Shown: positions 8,866-18,778 of the stretch, one piece after another
How positions within the stretch are numbered: position 1 is the first letter of the stretch
Layout of the letters: each line of letters begins with the position of its first letter
NCBI RefSeq assembly: GCF_003045775.1
Contig: NZ_PXNS01000010.1
Coordinates: forward strand, 142,220 to 206,219
DNA length: 64,000 nucleotides
Direction of reading: 5' to 3'
From: Halomonas litopenaei
GTDB taxonomy: Bacteria > Pseudomonadota > Gammaproteobacteria > Pseudomonadales > Halomonadaceae
Position numbers and translations under genes: made by a program
Notes under the pieces: model-generated
The model's database searches: none
What the model saw: the letters and a program-made list of their open reading frames with translations, nothing else
What the model was told of the DNA's origin: nothing

Positions 8866-8993
8866 GTGTGGTGACGGAGGGGGGGTACGAGCGGGAGCAG
8901 AGGTGCTTCGCAGTCTGGCCTTGGCCTTGCGTTCTACCGCCAAATTGGAGCAGTGAGGAAAACTTTGCAGATAGAGGACTGCTGGCGCTGGCC

Positions 8994-9089
8994 TTCCGGC
9001 GACGCGAGTATCGTGGTACCGACGAGGGATTGCGCCTTACCTCGGCGCGACGGGCCACCAGGCGAGAGGAGGCGATTTATGCTCAATGA
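8994..9089 (+). pseudogene. Truncated BrnT-like toxin, C-terminal remnant
   Basis: The reading frame ending at 9089 encodes LRLTSARRATRREEAIYAQ, which matches the conserved C-terminus of BrnT ribonuclease toxins (pattern I-R-I-I-S-A-R-x-A-T-x-R-E). Upstream of about 8994 the frame loses BrnT character, and no start or N-terminal catalytic part is present. It ends 11 bases inside the antitoxin gene, the overlap expected in an intact brnTA operon. The toxin is therefore almost certainly dead. Start coordinate approximate. Confidence 0.65.
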
Positions 9090-9366
9090 GACCTTGAAAA
9101 GGCGATTGGCGAAGGACCGTCCCATGACGACAGTGACGCTGCGGGTGCCGGTTGATGTGGTGGAGTCGCTGAAGGCGATAGCGCCACTGAAGGGGTTTCA
9201 AGGCTACCAGACGCTGCTGAAAGCCTACGTCAGCGAGGGACTGCGTCGCGACGAGGCTCGCTATCTCGATGATGGTGTGCGGCGTTTGGTGGAGGCGTTG
9301 AAGGCTCGCGGTGTGGCTCCGGAACTTATCGAGCGTGCGGTGGCTGATGCCCATGAGGAGAATTGA
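9079..9366 (+). CDS. CopG/BrnA-type ribbon-helix-helix antitoxin, orphaned
   Basis: A 95-residue protein with a short basic N-terminus, then TTVTLRVPVDVVESLKAIA, a ribbon-helix-helix strand and helix, and GYQTLLKAYVSEGLRR, the motif seen in antitoxins paired with BrnT. A strong AGGAGG precedes the ATG at 9079. Its partner toxin just upstream is truncated, so it survives as a solo antitoxin that may still bind its own operator. It lies between two copies of the dusA 5' end. Confidence 0.75.
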   Translation: MLNETLKRRLAKDRPMTTVTLRVPVDVVESLKAIAPLKGFQGYQTLLKAYVSEGLRRDEARYLDDGVRRLVEALKARGVAPELIERAVADAHEEN

Positions 9367-9500
9367 GTCCAGCACATCCGACTGTGCGCCTTTCGATAAG
9401 GGGGCTCAATAGCCTCTTGCAAGGCACAGGCGATATGTCAGGGAAGGTCAGATCGATGCGCTCGACTGATTTGACGCTTTCGAGCGGTATCCTCTTGATG

Positions 9501-9594
9501 CGGGCCAGGGGATCTCGGTCAGCCATCGGCATCAAGAGATCGGGCGGGAGAGAGCGCGTGGTGTGCCAGCCCTAAGGGTGCGTTTTCATCGTGT
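9501..9594. repeat. Direct repeat copy 2: displaced dusA 5' fragment
   Basis: On the minus strand this copy reads MPMADRDPLAR, matching the dusA N-terminus MPMTDRDPLAQ, plus the leader upstream. Similarity stops after about the ninth dusA codon. The remnant opens a 70-residue frame (9535 to 9326) with no dusA-like sequence beyond that point. It ends within about 20 bases of the truncated HigB toxin fragment. Confidence 0.8.
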
Positions 9595-9610
9595 GGAGTA
9601 TGGGTCATCG

Positions 9611-9700
9611 GTCGCGATCCGATATGCCCAGCAGATCGCTTGGGTTCGCTTTGTCGGCACTCACGCCCAGTACGATCAAATCGACGCGGAGACCGTGTGA
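9611..9700 (+). pseudogene. Truncated HigB-like toxin, C-terminal remnant
   Basis: The frame ending with TGA at 9698-9700 reads IAWVRFVGTHAQYDQIDAET, the diagnostic C-terminal motif of HigB mRNA interferases (RFVGTHxEYDxIDA). Only about 30 of the expected 95-100 residues remain; the rest is replaced by the dusA-like repeat. The stop directly abuts the antitoxin ATG, as in intact higBA operons. Confidence 0.75.
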
Positions 9701-10063
9701 ATGAATATCCAGCCGATTCACAACGATGCCGATCTGGAGCGGGCCTTCGCTCGGATGGAGGCGCTATGGAATGCCGAAGACGGCAGTCCCGAGGCCGACG
9801 AACTTGAGGTCCTGTCGATTCTGATTGAGCACTATGAAGACGAGCACTACCCGATCGGTCCATCGGATCCCATCGAAGCGATCAAGTTTCGCATGGAACA
9901 GCAAGGGCTGACGCCAAGAGACCTGGAAGCCTATATCGGCGGTAGCGGACGGGTCTCGGAGGTGCTGAATCGCAAGCGTGGGCTCAGCCTGGCCATGATC
10001 CGCCGGCTGCATCATGGGCTACGGATCCCCTACGAGAGTTTGATGAACGAGACATCTGCTTAA
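9701..10063 (+). CDS. higA: HigA-type antitoxin, orphaned
   Basis: A 120-residue antitoxin. The N-terminal half (about 1-60) is the HigA-specific acidic domain with LSILIEHYEDEHYPI; the C-terminal half is a Cro/C1-type helix-turn-helix (IKFRMEQQGLTPRDLEAYIGG, then VSEVLNRKRGLSLAMIRRLH). The gene looks intact, but its toxin partner immediately upstream survives only as a short C-terminal remnant. It probably still acts as an autorepressor or cross-neutralising antitoxin, or is drifting. The promoter expected upstream of higB has been replaced by repeat DNA. Confidence 0.85.
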   Translation: MNIQPIHNDADLERAFARMEALWNAEDGSPEADELEVLSILIEHYEDEHYPIGPSDPIEAIKFRMEQQGLTPRDLEAYIGGSGRVSEVLNRKRGLSLAMIRRLHHGLRIPYESLMNETSA

Positions 10064-10201
10064 CCTTGAGCTTCCGCCCACCATGTCATCGATCACGCCG
10101 CCGCCCATAGGGCGGCGGCGTCGCGTGTGGGGCCAGGATGAGGCCCTGCGTCTGATTCGGCCCAGGAGTATCACTGAGATCCAGTGATCCAAACGTGATC
10201 G

Positions 10202-11407
10202 TCAGTGCTCCAGCGCCTCCAGTATCCGCCAGGCGGCTTCGACGCGCTCGCCGTTGGGGTAGCGCTTGTTGGCGAGGATGACGATGCCCAGTTCATGCGC
10301 CGGCATAAAGGCGGCGTAGGCGCCGAAGCCGCCGGTGGAGCCGGTCTTGTGGTACCAGCGCTGGGGCTGTGGCTCGCCTGACGGCTCGAGCATGGTGACA
10401 GGCTGGGGCTCCAGCGCCATCTCTGCGGTGGTGCCGTTTTGCAGCGTATCGAGGGTCGTCGGCAGGGCGTAGCTTTCCCAGGCGAGTCCCTGCTGCATCT
10501 CGCCGACGGCGGCGTAGCCCTGGTGGGTGGCCAGCAGGGCTTGTGCCATGCGCTGGTCGTCCTGGCTGCCTTGATAGGCGTCGATATTGGCCTGAACGAA
10601 GCGTGCCAGGTCCCGTGCCGTGGTCTTGATGCCGTAGGCCTGGGTGTCCAGCGGGCCCGGATTGACGCGCACAGGCTGATCGTCGCTGTTGTAGCCCTGG
10701 GCGTAGTGGCGGGCCTGGTCGTCGGGCACCGTAAGCCAGGTGGCATCGAGGCCAAGTGAGGGCAGCACACTGTCCTGCATCAGCTCAGCGAAGCTTGAGC
10801 CTTCGCTCTGGGCCGCGAGCAGGCCGAACAGGCCGATGCTGGGGTTCGAGTACAGGCGTTTGGTGCCGGCGGCAAAGTCCGGCTGCCAGTTCACGAAGTA
10901 GTCGTGGAGGGTGGCGTCGTCGACGCCTGCGGGAAACTGCAGCGGGAAGCCGCCGGCGGTGTAGGTGGCAAGCTCTACCATGCTGACCTCGCCTACCGGA
11001 CGACCCTCGAAGTCGGGCTCGATGCTGGCCGCGCTGTCGCTCAGGGAGAAGGCTCCGCCTTGCTGCACCCAGGCGCCCAGCGCCGCAGTGAAGGTCTTGC
11101 TGACCGAGCCGATTTCGAACAGGGTGTCGTCGTTCACTGCGGCGCCGGTCGAGGACTCCCGGCTGGCGACGCCGTAGTGGCTCAGGCAGATGTTGCCGTG
11201 GTCGATCAGTGCCACCGACACGCCCGGGATGCCGTGGTGATCCATCAGTGCCTCGATCTGCTGGTCCATGGTCGGGTTTTCGCAGGATCGGCTACTCTGC
11301 TGCTCGACGGTACTCCGGTCGGCGTCTTTTGGCGCGGAGGCTGCCTGGGCGGAGGTGGTCCCCACGGCGAGGACGAGGGGCAGAAGATGAACGGGGCGAA
11401 CGGGCAT
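10202..11407 (-). CDS. Class C (AmpC-type) serine beta-lactamase
   Basis: A 401-residue periplasmic serine hydrolase. The start at 11407 gives a signal peptide (LLPLVLAVGTTSAQAA). All three class C motifs are present: Ser101-Val-Ser-Lys104 in LFEIGSVSKTF, Tyr186-Ser-Asn188 in RLYSNPS, and Lys354-Thr-Gly356 in WYHKTGSTGG. It would hydrolyse cephalosporins if expressed and able to deacylate. No divergent ampR gene is adjacent, so classical inducible control is not evident. It could alternatively be a related peptidase-type DD-carboxypeptidase, but the complete motif set and spacing favour AmpC. Confidence 0.92.
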   Translation of the reverse strand: MPVRPVHLLPLVLAVGTTSAQAASAPKDADRSTVEQQSSRSCENPTMDQQIEALMDHHGIPGVSVALIDHGNICLSHYGVASRESSTGAAVNDDTLFEIGSVSKTFTAALGAWVQQGGAFSLSDSAASIEPDFEGRPVGEVSMVELATYTAGGFPLQFPAGVDDATLHDYFVNWQPDFAAGTKRLYSNPSIGLFGLLAAQSEGSSFAELMQDSVLPSLGLDATWLTVPDDQARHYAQGYNSDDQPVRVNPGPLDTQAYGIKTTARDLARFVQANIDAYQGSQDDQRMAQALLATHQGYAAVGEMQQGLAWESYALPTTLDTLQNGTTAEMALEPQPVTMLEPSGEPQPQRWYHKTGSTGGFGAYAAFMPAHELGIVILANKRYPNGERVEAAWRILEALEH

Positions 11408-11665
11408 GAGCGGTGATTCCGTCGTGTGGGGGTGTTGCCCGAGGCAGTGGGGCCAAGGGGCAGGCGGACAGGCACAGGACGGCGCGCCTTGAAGGCTCAC
11501 GGAGTCTGCTGTGCCGGCACAATCATCGCCTGAACCCGGCGGCGAGTCACCCGTGGGCTGAGGTTCGATCGTGCGGCTCTCACCTCATTTCGTCTCGCTC
11601 TACCTCTACCGATCGCCACGTTTACCGATCGCCACCTTCACCCTGGTAGTGCCTGCTATATCGCC

Positions 11666-12364
11666 TCAGGCCAGGACCTTGAGGCCTCGTTGCACGGCGG
11701 GGCGCTCGAGAAACGCCTGGAGGGTGCGGTCGACGTGGGGGAAGTTGGCAAACTCGACCAGATCCCCGGCGTCGTAGCGGTAGACCAGGTTACGTACCCA
11801 GGGAAGGATGGCGATATCCACCACCGAGTAATCCTCGCCCATGATCCACTCGCGCTGTTCCAGGCGCTTGTCCAGCACCCCAAGCAGGCGTTTGGCCTCG
11901 TCCACGTAGCGCTGAAGAGGGCGCTTGTCCTCGAGTTCCTTGCCGGCGAAGAAGTGGAAGTAGCCGATCTGGCCAAACATCGGGCCCACGCCGCCGACCT
12001 GGAACATCAGCCATTGCAGGGCCTGATAGTACGCCTGGGGCGTCTGGGGCACCAACTGGCCGGTCTTGTCGGCCAGGTACAGCAGAATCGTGCCTGACTC
12101 GAACAGTCCGATCGGCTGGCCTTCAGGGCCGTCGGGATCGAGGATCGCGGGAATCTTGTTGTTGGGGCTGAGCGAGAGAAACTCGGAAGAGTGCTGGTCC
12201 CTGGTATCGAAGTTGACCCGGTGCGCTTCGTAGTCCAGCCCGACTTCCTCCAGCATGATCGAGACCTTGACCCCGTTGGGGGTCGGCAGCGAATAGAGCT
12301 GCAGGCGCTCGGGGTGTGTCGCCGGCCACTTGGCAGTGATGGGGAAGCGGGAAAGGTCGGTCAT
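11666..12364 (-). CDS. Glutathione S-transferase family protein (YghU/YfcG-like)
   Basis: A 232-residue GST. The N-terminal thioredoxin-like domain has LYSLPTPNGVKVSIMLEE, where Thr and Asn of TPNG replace a catalytic Ser or Tyr as in the nu-class YghU/YfcG disulfide-bond oxidoreductases; LSPNNKIPAI and GLFESGTILLYLA are the cis-Pro and glutathione-binding segments. The C-terminal helical domain carries DYSVVDIAILPW. The start at 12364 is preceded by AAGGAA. Likely role is glutathione-dependent disulfide reduction or peroxide handling. It is monocistronic as far as the sequence shows. Confidence 0.9.
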   Translation of the reverse strand: MTDLSRFPITAKWPATHPERLQLYSLPTPNGVKVSIMLEEVGLDYEAHRVNFDTRDQHSSEFLSLSPNNKIPAILDPDGPEGQPIGLFESGTILLYLADKTGQLVPQTPQAYYQALQWLMFQVGGVGPMFGQIGYFHFFAGKELEDKRPLQRYVDEAKRLLGVLDKRLEQREWIMGEDYSVVDIAILPWVRNLVYRYDAGDLVEFANFPHVDRTLQAFLERPAVQRGLKVLA

Positions 12365-12750
12365 GGGGACATTCCTTGTGGTGAAGAACGAAGGGAGCGT
12401 GACGCTGACATCTGGTGGCTGGAAGTACGAACTGACGGTGCGAGCAAGGAGCGATCGAGACAGGCGTCGCCCTTGACCTGAACCGGGGAAAGCCGTCAGC
12501 CAACGTCTGGAGGGTAGCACCCGACGACGGATTCGAGCGTCGCCAGGCGCAGAAAGGCGCAACTCTGGTGCATTTGGCGCTGCTGCCAAAGCGGGTTCGG
12601 GCGCGTATCGGCGGGTTGGGGCGCGTACCAGCGGGTTGGGGCGCCCATTAGCAGGTTCGGGCGCCTATCAGCGGGGTCTACCCCCGGGCTGACTCAGGCC
12701 CTGGGTCTTGTACGAAAAGCCACCGAGCGCAGGCACTTTTCCTACAAGCC
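12365..12750. other. Non-coding gap between GST gene and dddR, with tandem repeats
   Basis: These 386 bases hold the leader of the GST gene (minus strand) and a four-copy 20-bp tandem array (listed separately). I see no credible gene or clear terminator. Confidence 0.6.
12591..12676. repeat. Tandem array of four 20-bp units
   Basis: Four consecutive units follow the consensus GCGGGTT(C/G)GGGCGC(G/C)(T/C)A(T/C)(C/T)(A/G), starting at 12591, 12611, 12631 and 12651, with a partial fifth at 12671. Units differ at two to five positions. The array is GC-rich and intergenic. Confidence 0.85.
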
Positions 12751-13665
12751 TCACCCAGGGCGGTTGGGCCAGACGCTCTCCAGGGTGGCAAGCGCGGCCT
12801 GCAGCGGCGGCTCGCGGGTGCGTTCCTTCTTCCATACAAAGCACAGGGCGCAGTCCAGCGTCACCCCCTCGACGATGGTCAGGCCGCTGCGCTGGCGCTC
12901 GGTCAAGGCCAGCGAGTCCCGGGCCAGGCTCAACCCCACCCCGGCGCGTACCAGATCGAGCATGCAGGCCTCCTGGTCGACCTGGGCGACCCGCCGGGGC
13001 GTCTCTCCGCTGTCCTGCATGGCGCGCTTGAGCAGTCGATGGTGGACCGAGTCGGGGGGTGTGACGATCCAGGGCAGGGTGGCCAGCGTCGACCAGCGGG
13101 TGTCCTCGACCCGTGATTCCCAGCCTGAGGGCGCCACCACGTAGTAGCGAAAGTGGGTCAGCTCGACAAACGCAAGTTCGCCGGTACCGTCGGCGTGGGT
13201 GCTGCCTGTTCCGGGGGGCGCCAGATAGAAACCTGCATCCAGCTCGCCGCGCTCCACTCGCGACAGGGCGTAACCGCTCATGCCGTGGTGCAGCTCGGTC
13301 TCGAGTTCGGGGGCGCGCTCGACCAGCACCTTGAGAAAACTGCCCAGACGGATGAACTCGGGGTCGATGATGGTGCCGATCCTCAACAGCCCACGCACCG
13401 TCGAGTGCAACGAGCGGGCCATCTGATCGAACACCCGAGCGCTCTCCAGGGCCTTTTCGGCGGTGGGCAGCAGTGCCTGACCGTGGGCCGTCAGCTCCAG
13501 TCCTTGGGGGCGGCGGTGGAACAGCGTCAGTCCCAGCGTTGCCTGCAGCTGCTTCAACTTTAGGCTAACCGCCGGCTGGGTGAGATGCAGCGCCTCGGCG
13601 GCGCGGGAGACGCTGCCGAGGTGCGCCACCGTGACGAATGCTCGCAGCGTGGGGTAGTCCTGCAT
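12751..13665 (-). CDS. dddR: LysR-family regulator of the DMSP cluster (DddR-type)
   Basis: A 304-residue LysR-type activator. The N-terminal winged helix is clear (TLRAFVTVAHLGSVSRAAEALHLTQPAVSLKLKQLQ), followed by a periplasmic-binding-protein-like effector domain. The ATG at 13665 is chosen because GGAAGG precedes it; an upstream TTG at 13680 has no ribosome site. It is divergent from dddC, across a 178-bp spacer that carries a long inverted repeat. LysR genes next to dddD clusters are usually DddR, activating in response to DMSP or its products. Assignment rests on position, so the symbol is tentative. Confidence 0.8.
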   Translation of the reverse strand: MQDYPTLRAFVTVAHLGSVSRAAEALHLTQPAVSLKLKQLQATLGLTLFHRRPQGLELTAHGQALLPTAEKALESARVFDQMARSLHSTVRGLLRIGTIIDPEFIRLGSFLKVLVERAPELETELHHGMSGYALSRVERGELDAGFYLAPPGTGSTHADGTGELAFVELTHFRYYVVAPSGWESRVEDTRWSTLATLPWIVTPPDSVHHRLLKRAMQDSGETPRRVAQVDQEACMLDLVRAGVGLSLARDSLALTERQRSGLTIVEGVTLDCALCFVWKKERTREPPLQAALATLESVWPNRPG

Positions 13666-13688
13666 GGCGCCTTCCTTCAACAGAGCGT

Positions 13689-13724
13689 GTTATTTGAGAA
13701 CTTTATATCTGGGTTTCAAATAAC
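13689..13724. promoter_or_regulatory. Candidate DddR operator (GTTATTTGA-N18-TCAAATAAC)
   Basis: A perfect inverted repeat with 9-bp AT-rich arms stands out in GC-rich DNA between dddR and dddC. It begins 24 bases upstream of the dddR start and 155 bases before dddC. The span fits two half-sites of a LysR tetramer. Confidence 0.65.
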
Positions 13725-13843
13725 TCAATTGCTCAGATCGCCACCAGAGATAGGCTGTACAGCGACAAGACGAGCAGGCTGGGCACCTTTCCTCATACGG
13801 CCACGCTCGAATAACTTAAACAACGCTTATAAAGGAGCACTCC

Positions 13844-15352
<1,509 letters not shown>

Positions 15353-15375
15353 CGCCCTGAATCGAGGGACCTGCG

Positions 15376-17046
15376 ATGACAACCGTACAACAATACGACA
15401 GCGAGTTTGACTACATCGTGGTCGGAGCAGGCACCGCCGGGTGCCTGCTGGCCAATCGCCTGAGCGCCGACCCCAACAACCGGGTGCTGCTGATCGAAGC
15501 CGGTGGTCGCGACAACTACCACTGGATCCACGTGCCGGTGGGCTACCTGTACTGCATCGACAACCCACGCACCGACTGGCGCTTTCGCACCGATCCGGAC
15601 GCGGGCCTCAACGGGCGCTCGCTACTCTACCCGCGCGGCAAGACCCTCGGCGGCTGCTCCAGCATCAACGGCATGATCTACATGCGCGGCCAGGCCCGGG
15701 ACTACAACCACTGGGCCGAGGTCACCGGTGACGATCAGTGGCGCTGGGAGCACTGCCTGCCGGCCTTTATCCAGCACGAGGATCACTATCGTCTGGACGA
15801 GGGCGGCGACGCCGACGCCGCCCACCGGGACTTTCACGGCCACGGCGGCGAGTGGCGCATCGAGAAGCAGCGGCTCAAGTGGGAGGTGCTGGACGACTTC
15901 GCCGAGGCGTCGGTCCAGGCGGGTATCCCACGGACCCAGGACTTCAACCGTGGCAGCAACGAGGGCGTCGACTACTTCGAGGTCAACCAGCGCTCCGGCT
16001 GGCGCTGGAACACCGCCAAGGCGTTCCTGCGCCCGGCGCTCAAGCGGCCGAACCTGACGCTGTGGCACTCCACCCAGGTCAACCGGCTGATCGTCGCGGG
16101 CAGCGAGCCCGACGGCGAGAAGCGCTGTGAAGGCGTCGAGGTCAAGCGCGAGGGCACCACCCAGCTGGCCAGGGCGCGCCGTGAGGTGGTGCTGTCCGCC
16201 GGCGCCATCGGCTCGCCCCAGATACTGCAGCTCTCCGGCATCGGGCCTGGTGAACTGCTCAAGCAATACGGCATCGACGTCGTCCACGAACTGCCGGGGG
16301 TCGGCGAGAACCTGCAGGACCATCTGCAGATACGCTCGGTGTACAAGGTCAAGGGCGCCAAGACCCTCAACACCATGGCCAGCACCCTGTGGGGCAAGGC
16401 CGGCATCGGGATGGAGTACCTGCTCAAGCGCACCGGCCCGATGAGCATGGCGCCGTCTCAGCTCGGTATCTTCACCCGCAGCAGCGACGAGCACGAGCAC
16501 CCCAACATCCAGTACCACGTCCAGCCCCTGAGTCTGGAGGCCTTCGGCCAGCCGCTGCATCCCTATCCGGCGGTCACCGCCAGCGTCTGCAACCTGAATC
16601 CGACCAGCCGCGGCAGCGTCAGGATTCAGAGCGCCGATCCGGCCCAGGCGCCGTCCATCGCCCCCAACTACCTGAGCACCGACGAGGACCGGCGGGTCGC
16701 GGCGGACTCGCTGCGCGTCACCCGCAGGATCGCCGAGCAGAAGGCGTTCGCCAGGTACGAACCGGAGGAGGTCAAGCCCGGCGTCCAGTACCAGACCGAT
16801 GAAGAGCTGTGGCGGCTGGCCGGTGACATCGGCACCACCATCTTCCACCCGGTCGGAACCACCCGGATGGGGCAGCCCGACGATCCCATGGCGGTGGTCG
16901 ACTCACGCCTGCGGGTGAGGGGCATCCAGGGCCTGCGCGTGGCGGACGCCGGCGTCATGCCGACCATCACCAGCGGCAATACCAACTCGCCGACCTTGAT
17001 GATCGCCGAGCGAGCGGCGGGCTGGATGCTCGAGGCCGCCGGCTGA
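15376..17046 (+). CDS. dddA: GMC-family alcohol dehydrogenase DddA (3-hydroxypropionate oxidation)
   Basis: A 556-residue FAD-dependent GMC oxidoreductase resembling choline dehydrogenase. The N-terminal FAD fold is DYIVVGAGTAGCLLANRLS; GGCSSINGMIYMRGQARDYN is the GMC signature; AGAIGSPQILQLSGIGP is the second signature; the C-terminal active-site region has FHPVGTTRMG and NTNSPTLMIAERAA. In described DddD clusters of Halomonas and Marinomonas a protein of this type oxidises 3-hydroxypropionate to malonate semialdehyde, which feeds DddC. It is 23 bases downstream of dddC. Choline dehydrogenase itself is the alternative, but no bet genes adjoin. Confidence 0.88.
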   Translation: MTTVQQYDSEFDYIVVGAGTAGCLLANRLSADPNNRVLLIEAGGRDNYHWIHVPVGYLYCIDNPRTDWRFRTDPDAGLNGRSLLYPRGKTLGGCSSINGMIYMRGQARDYNHWAEVTGDDQWRWEHCLPAFIQHEDHYRLDEGGDADAAHRDFHGHGGEWRIEKQRLKWEVLDDFAEASVQAGIPRTQDFNRGSNEGVDYFEVNQRSGWRWNTAKAFLRPALKRPNLTLWHSTQVNRLIVAGSEPDGEKRCEGVEVKREGTTQLARARREVVLSAGAIGSPQILQLSGIGPGELLKQYGIDVVHELPGVGENLQDHLQIRSVYKVKGAKTLNTMASTLWGKAGIGMEYLLKRTGPMSMAPSQLGIFTRSSDEHEHPNIQYHVQPLSLEAFGQPLHPYPAVTASVCNLNPTSRGSVRIQSADPAQAPSIAPNYLSTDEDRRVAADSLRVTRRIAEQKAFARYEPEEVKPGVQYQTDEELWRLAGDIGTTIFHPVGTTRMGQPDDPMAVVDSRLRVRGIQGLRVADAGVMPTITSGNTNSPTLMIAERAAGWMLEAAG

Positions 17047-17100
17047 CGCCGGCGTCCTGCGCAGCAAGCGTGACAACAACAAACGATAAAGGTATCCCTG

Positions 17101-18663
17101 ATGAACGCGCCAGAGTCCCATTCCGATCGGCTCGACCTGCGGGTCTTCGTACCCGCCGTGCTGGTCATCGCAGGCCTGATCCTGCCCATCATCGTGTTCC
17201 CGGAGTCGGGGGCCGCACTGGTCAATGCGGCCTTTGCCTTTGCCACCGGGCGATTCGGCTGGCTGTATCTGCTCGCCGGCATCGCCGTGGTGGTCTTTCT
17301 GGTGGGTCTGGCCATCAGTCGCTACGGCAACGTGCGGCTCGGCGGCCCCGATGACAAGCCGGAGTTTTCCTACTTCAGCTGGGTGGCGATGATCTTTGCC
17401 GGTGGTATCGGCATCGCCATCGTCAACTGGGCCTGGGTCGAACCCATCTACTACTTCACCGGCCCTCCCTTCGGCGTCGAGCCGAGCTCACAGGAAGCGG
17501 CCGAGTGGGCCTTGACCTACGGCCAGTTCCACTGGGGCTTCACGCCCTGGGCCTTCTATTGTCTGCCGGCCATCCCGATCGCCTACTCCATGTTCGTCCA
17601 CAACCGCCCGGGCGTCAGGCTGTCCGTGGCCGCCCGCGGGGTGCTGGGGCGCCATGCCGACGGCTGGTGGGGCGCGCTTCTCGATGCGGTGGTGGTGTTC
17701 GGCATCGTCGGTGGCGTCGGTACCTCGCTGGGGCTGGCGGTGCCGCTGGTATCGCAACTGCTGAGCGGACTGCTCGGGGTGTCACCGTCATTCATGCTGG
17801 ATATCGCGGTGCTGCTGATCTGGACCGCCATCTTCTCCGCCAGTGTGTGGTTCGGCCTGGCCAAGGGCATCAAGATCCTGTCGGACATCAACGTGCTGCT
17901 GGCGGGGGTACTGTTGGTCTTCACCCTGGTGGTGGGCGACACCCTGTTCATGGTGGAGGGCTGGGTCAACAGCCTCGGCAAGATGGTCTCCAACTTCGTG
18001 CCCATGAGCATGTGGACCGACCCAGTGGGGGACTCCAGCTTCTGGCGCGACTGGACGGTGTTCTACTGGGCCTGGTGGATCGCCTACGCCCCGATGATGG
18101 GCCTGTTCGTCGCCCGCATCTCGCGCGGTCGCACCATCCGTGAGCTGATCATCGCCGAAATGGTGTTCGGTTCCCTGGGCTGCTGGGTGTTCTTCGCGGT
18201 GTGGGGCGGCTATGCGCTGGACCTGCAGATATCCGGCACCCTGGACGTGGCGGCCATTCTTTCGGCCGAAGGCATCCCCGCCGCCGTTGAGGCGATCCTC
18301 GGCACCCTGCCGATGTCCGGTGTGATTACCACCCTGTTCGTGCTGCTGTGCTTCATCTTCCTGGCGACGACCCTGGACAGCTCCGCCTACGTGCTGGCGT
18401 CGGTGACCTCGCGCAAGTTGTCTGGCTATCAGGAACCGCAGCGCAAGATCCGCCTGATCTGGGCGTTTCTGATCGCCGGCGTCGGGGTAGCGCTGATCCA
18501 GCTTGGCGGGCTCAAACCGGTGCAGACCTCCACCATCGTGGTGGCGCTGCCGATGATTCCCGTGCTGGCGATCCTGGCATGGTCACTGGTGCGCTGGCTG
18601 CGCCAGGACTTCGCCAAGAAGGTCCTTGAACCCCACCTGGTTATCGAAGACGGAAAACACTGA
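17101..18663 (+). CDS. dddT: BCCT-family transporter DddT (DMSP uptake)
   Basis: A 520-residue betaine/carnitine/choline-type carrier with about 12 membrane helices. The substrate-site helix is recognisable in FAGGIGIAIVNWAWVEPIYYFTGPP, where the aromatic box for quaternary or tertiary onium groups forms, and in WTVFYWAWWIAYAPMMGLFVARISRGRT of TM8. BCCT carriers adjoining dddD import DMSP. The family also carries glycine betaine and carnitine, so specificity is inferred from operon position between dddA and dddD. The last 24 codons lie in a 108-bp segment that is tandemly duplicated immediately downstream. Confidence 0.88.
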   Translation: MNAPESHSDRLDLRVFVPAVLVIAGLILPIIVFPESGAALVNAAFAFATGRFGWLYLLAGIAVVVFLVGLAISRYGNVRLGGPDDKPEFSYFSWVAMIFAGGIGIAIVNWAWVEPIYYFTGPPFGVEPSSQEAAEWALTYGQFHWGFTPWAFYCLPAIPIAYSMFVHNRPGVRLSVAARGVLGRHADGWWGALLDAVVVFGIVGGVGTSLGLAVPLVSQLLSGLLGVSPSFMLDIAVLLIWTAIFSASVWFGLAKGIKILSDINVLLAGVLLVFTLVVGDTLFMVEGWVNSLGKMVSNFVPMSMWTDPVGDSSFWRDWTVFYWAWWIAYAPMMGLFVARISRGRTIRELIIAEMVFGSLGCWVFFAVWGGYALDLQISGTLDVAAILSAEGIPAAVEAILGTLPMSGVITTLFVLLCFIFLATTLDSSAYVLASVTSRKLSGYQEPQRKIRLIWAFLIAGVGVALIQLGGLKPVQTSTIVVALPMIPVLAILAWSLVRWLRQDFAKKVLEPHLVIEDGKH

Positions 18664-18670
18664 CCTCACC

Positions 18671-18690
18671 GAGGAGGCTTCGGCCTCCTC
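18671..18690 (+). terminator. UUCG-tetraloop hairpin after dddT, copy 1
   Basis: A perfect 8-bp stem GAGGAGGC / GCCTCCTC is closed by a TTCG loop. No T tract follows, so it may act as an mRNA stabiliser or partial attenuator between dddT and dddD rather than a strong terminator. Confidence 0.55.
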
Positions 18691-18778
18691 ACGTTGCCGC
18701 GCTGGCTGCGCCAGGACTTCGCCAAGAAGGTCCTTGAACCCCACCTGGTCATCGAAGACGGCAAACACTGACGTCACC

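Noticed and set aside
9326..9535. A 70-codon minus-strand frame beginning MPMADRDPLAR as a real small gene
   Set aside because: Only the first nine or so codons match dusA; the rest overlaps the antitoxin gene and has no recognisable domain. Best read as a displaced dusA fragment.
12591..12676. CRISPR array
   Set aside because: Units are only 20 bp and directly adjacent with no unique spacers; no cas genes are nearby.
12751..13665. This LysR gene as AmpR for the class C beta-lactamase
   Set aside because: It is separated from the lactamase by the GST gene and is divergent from dddC, with a long inverted repeat in that spacer.
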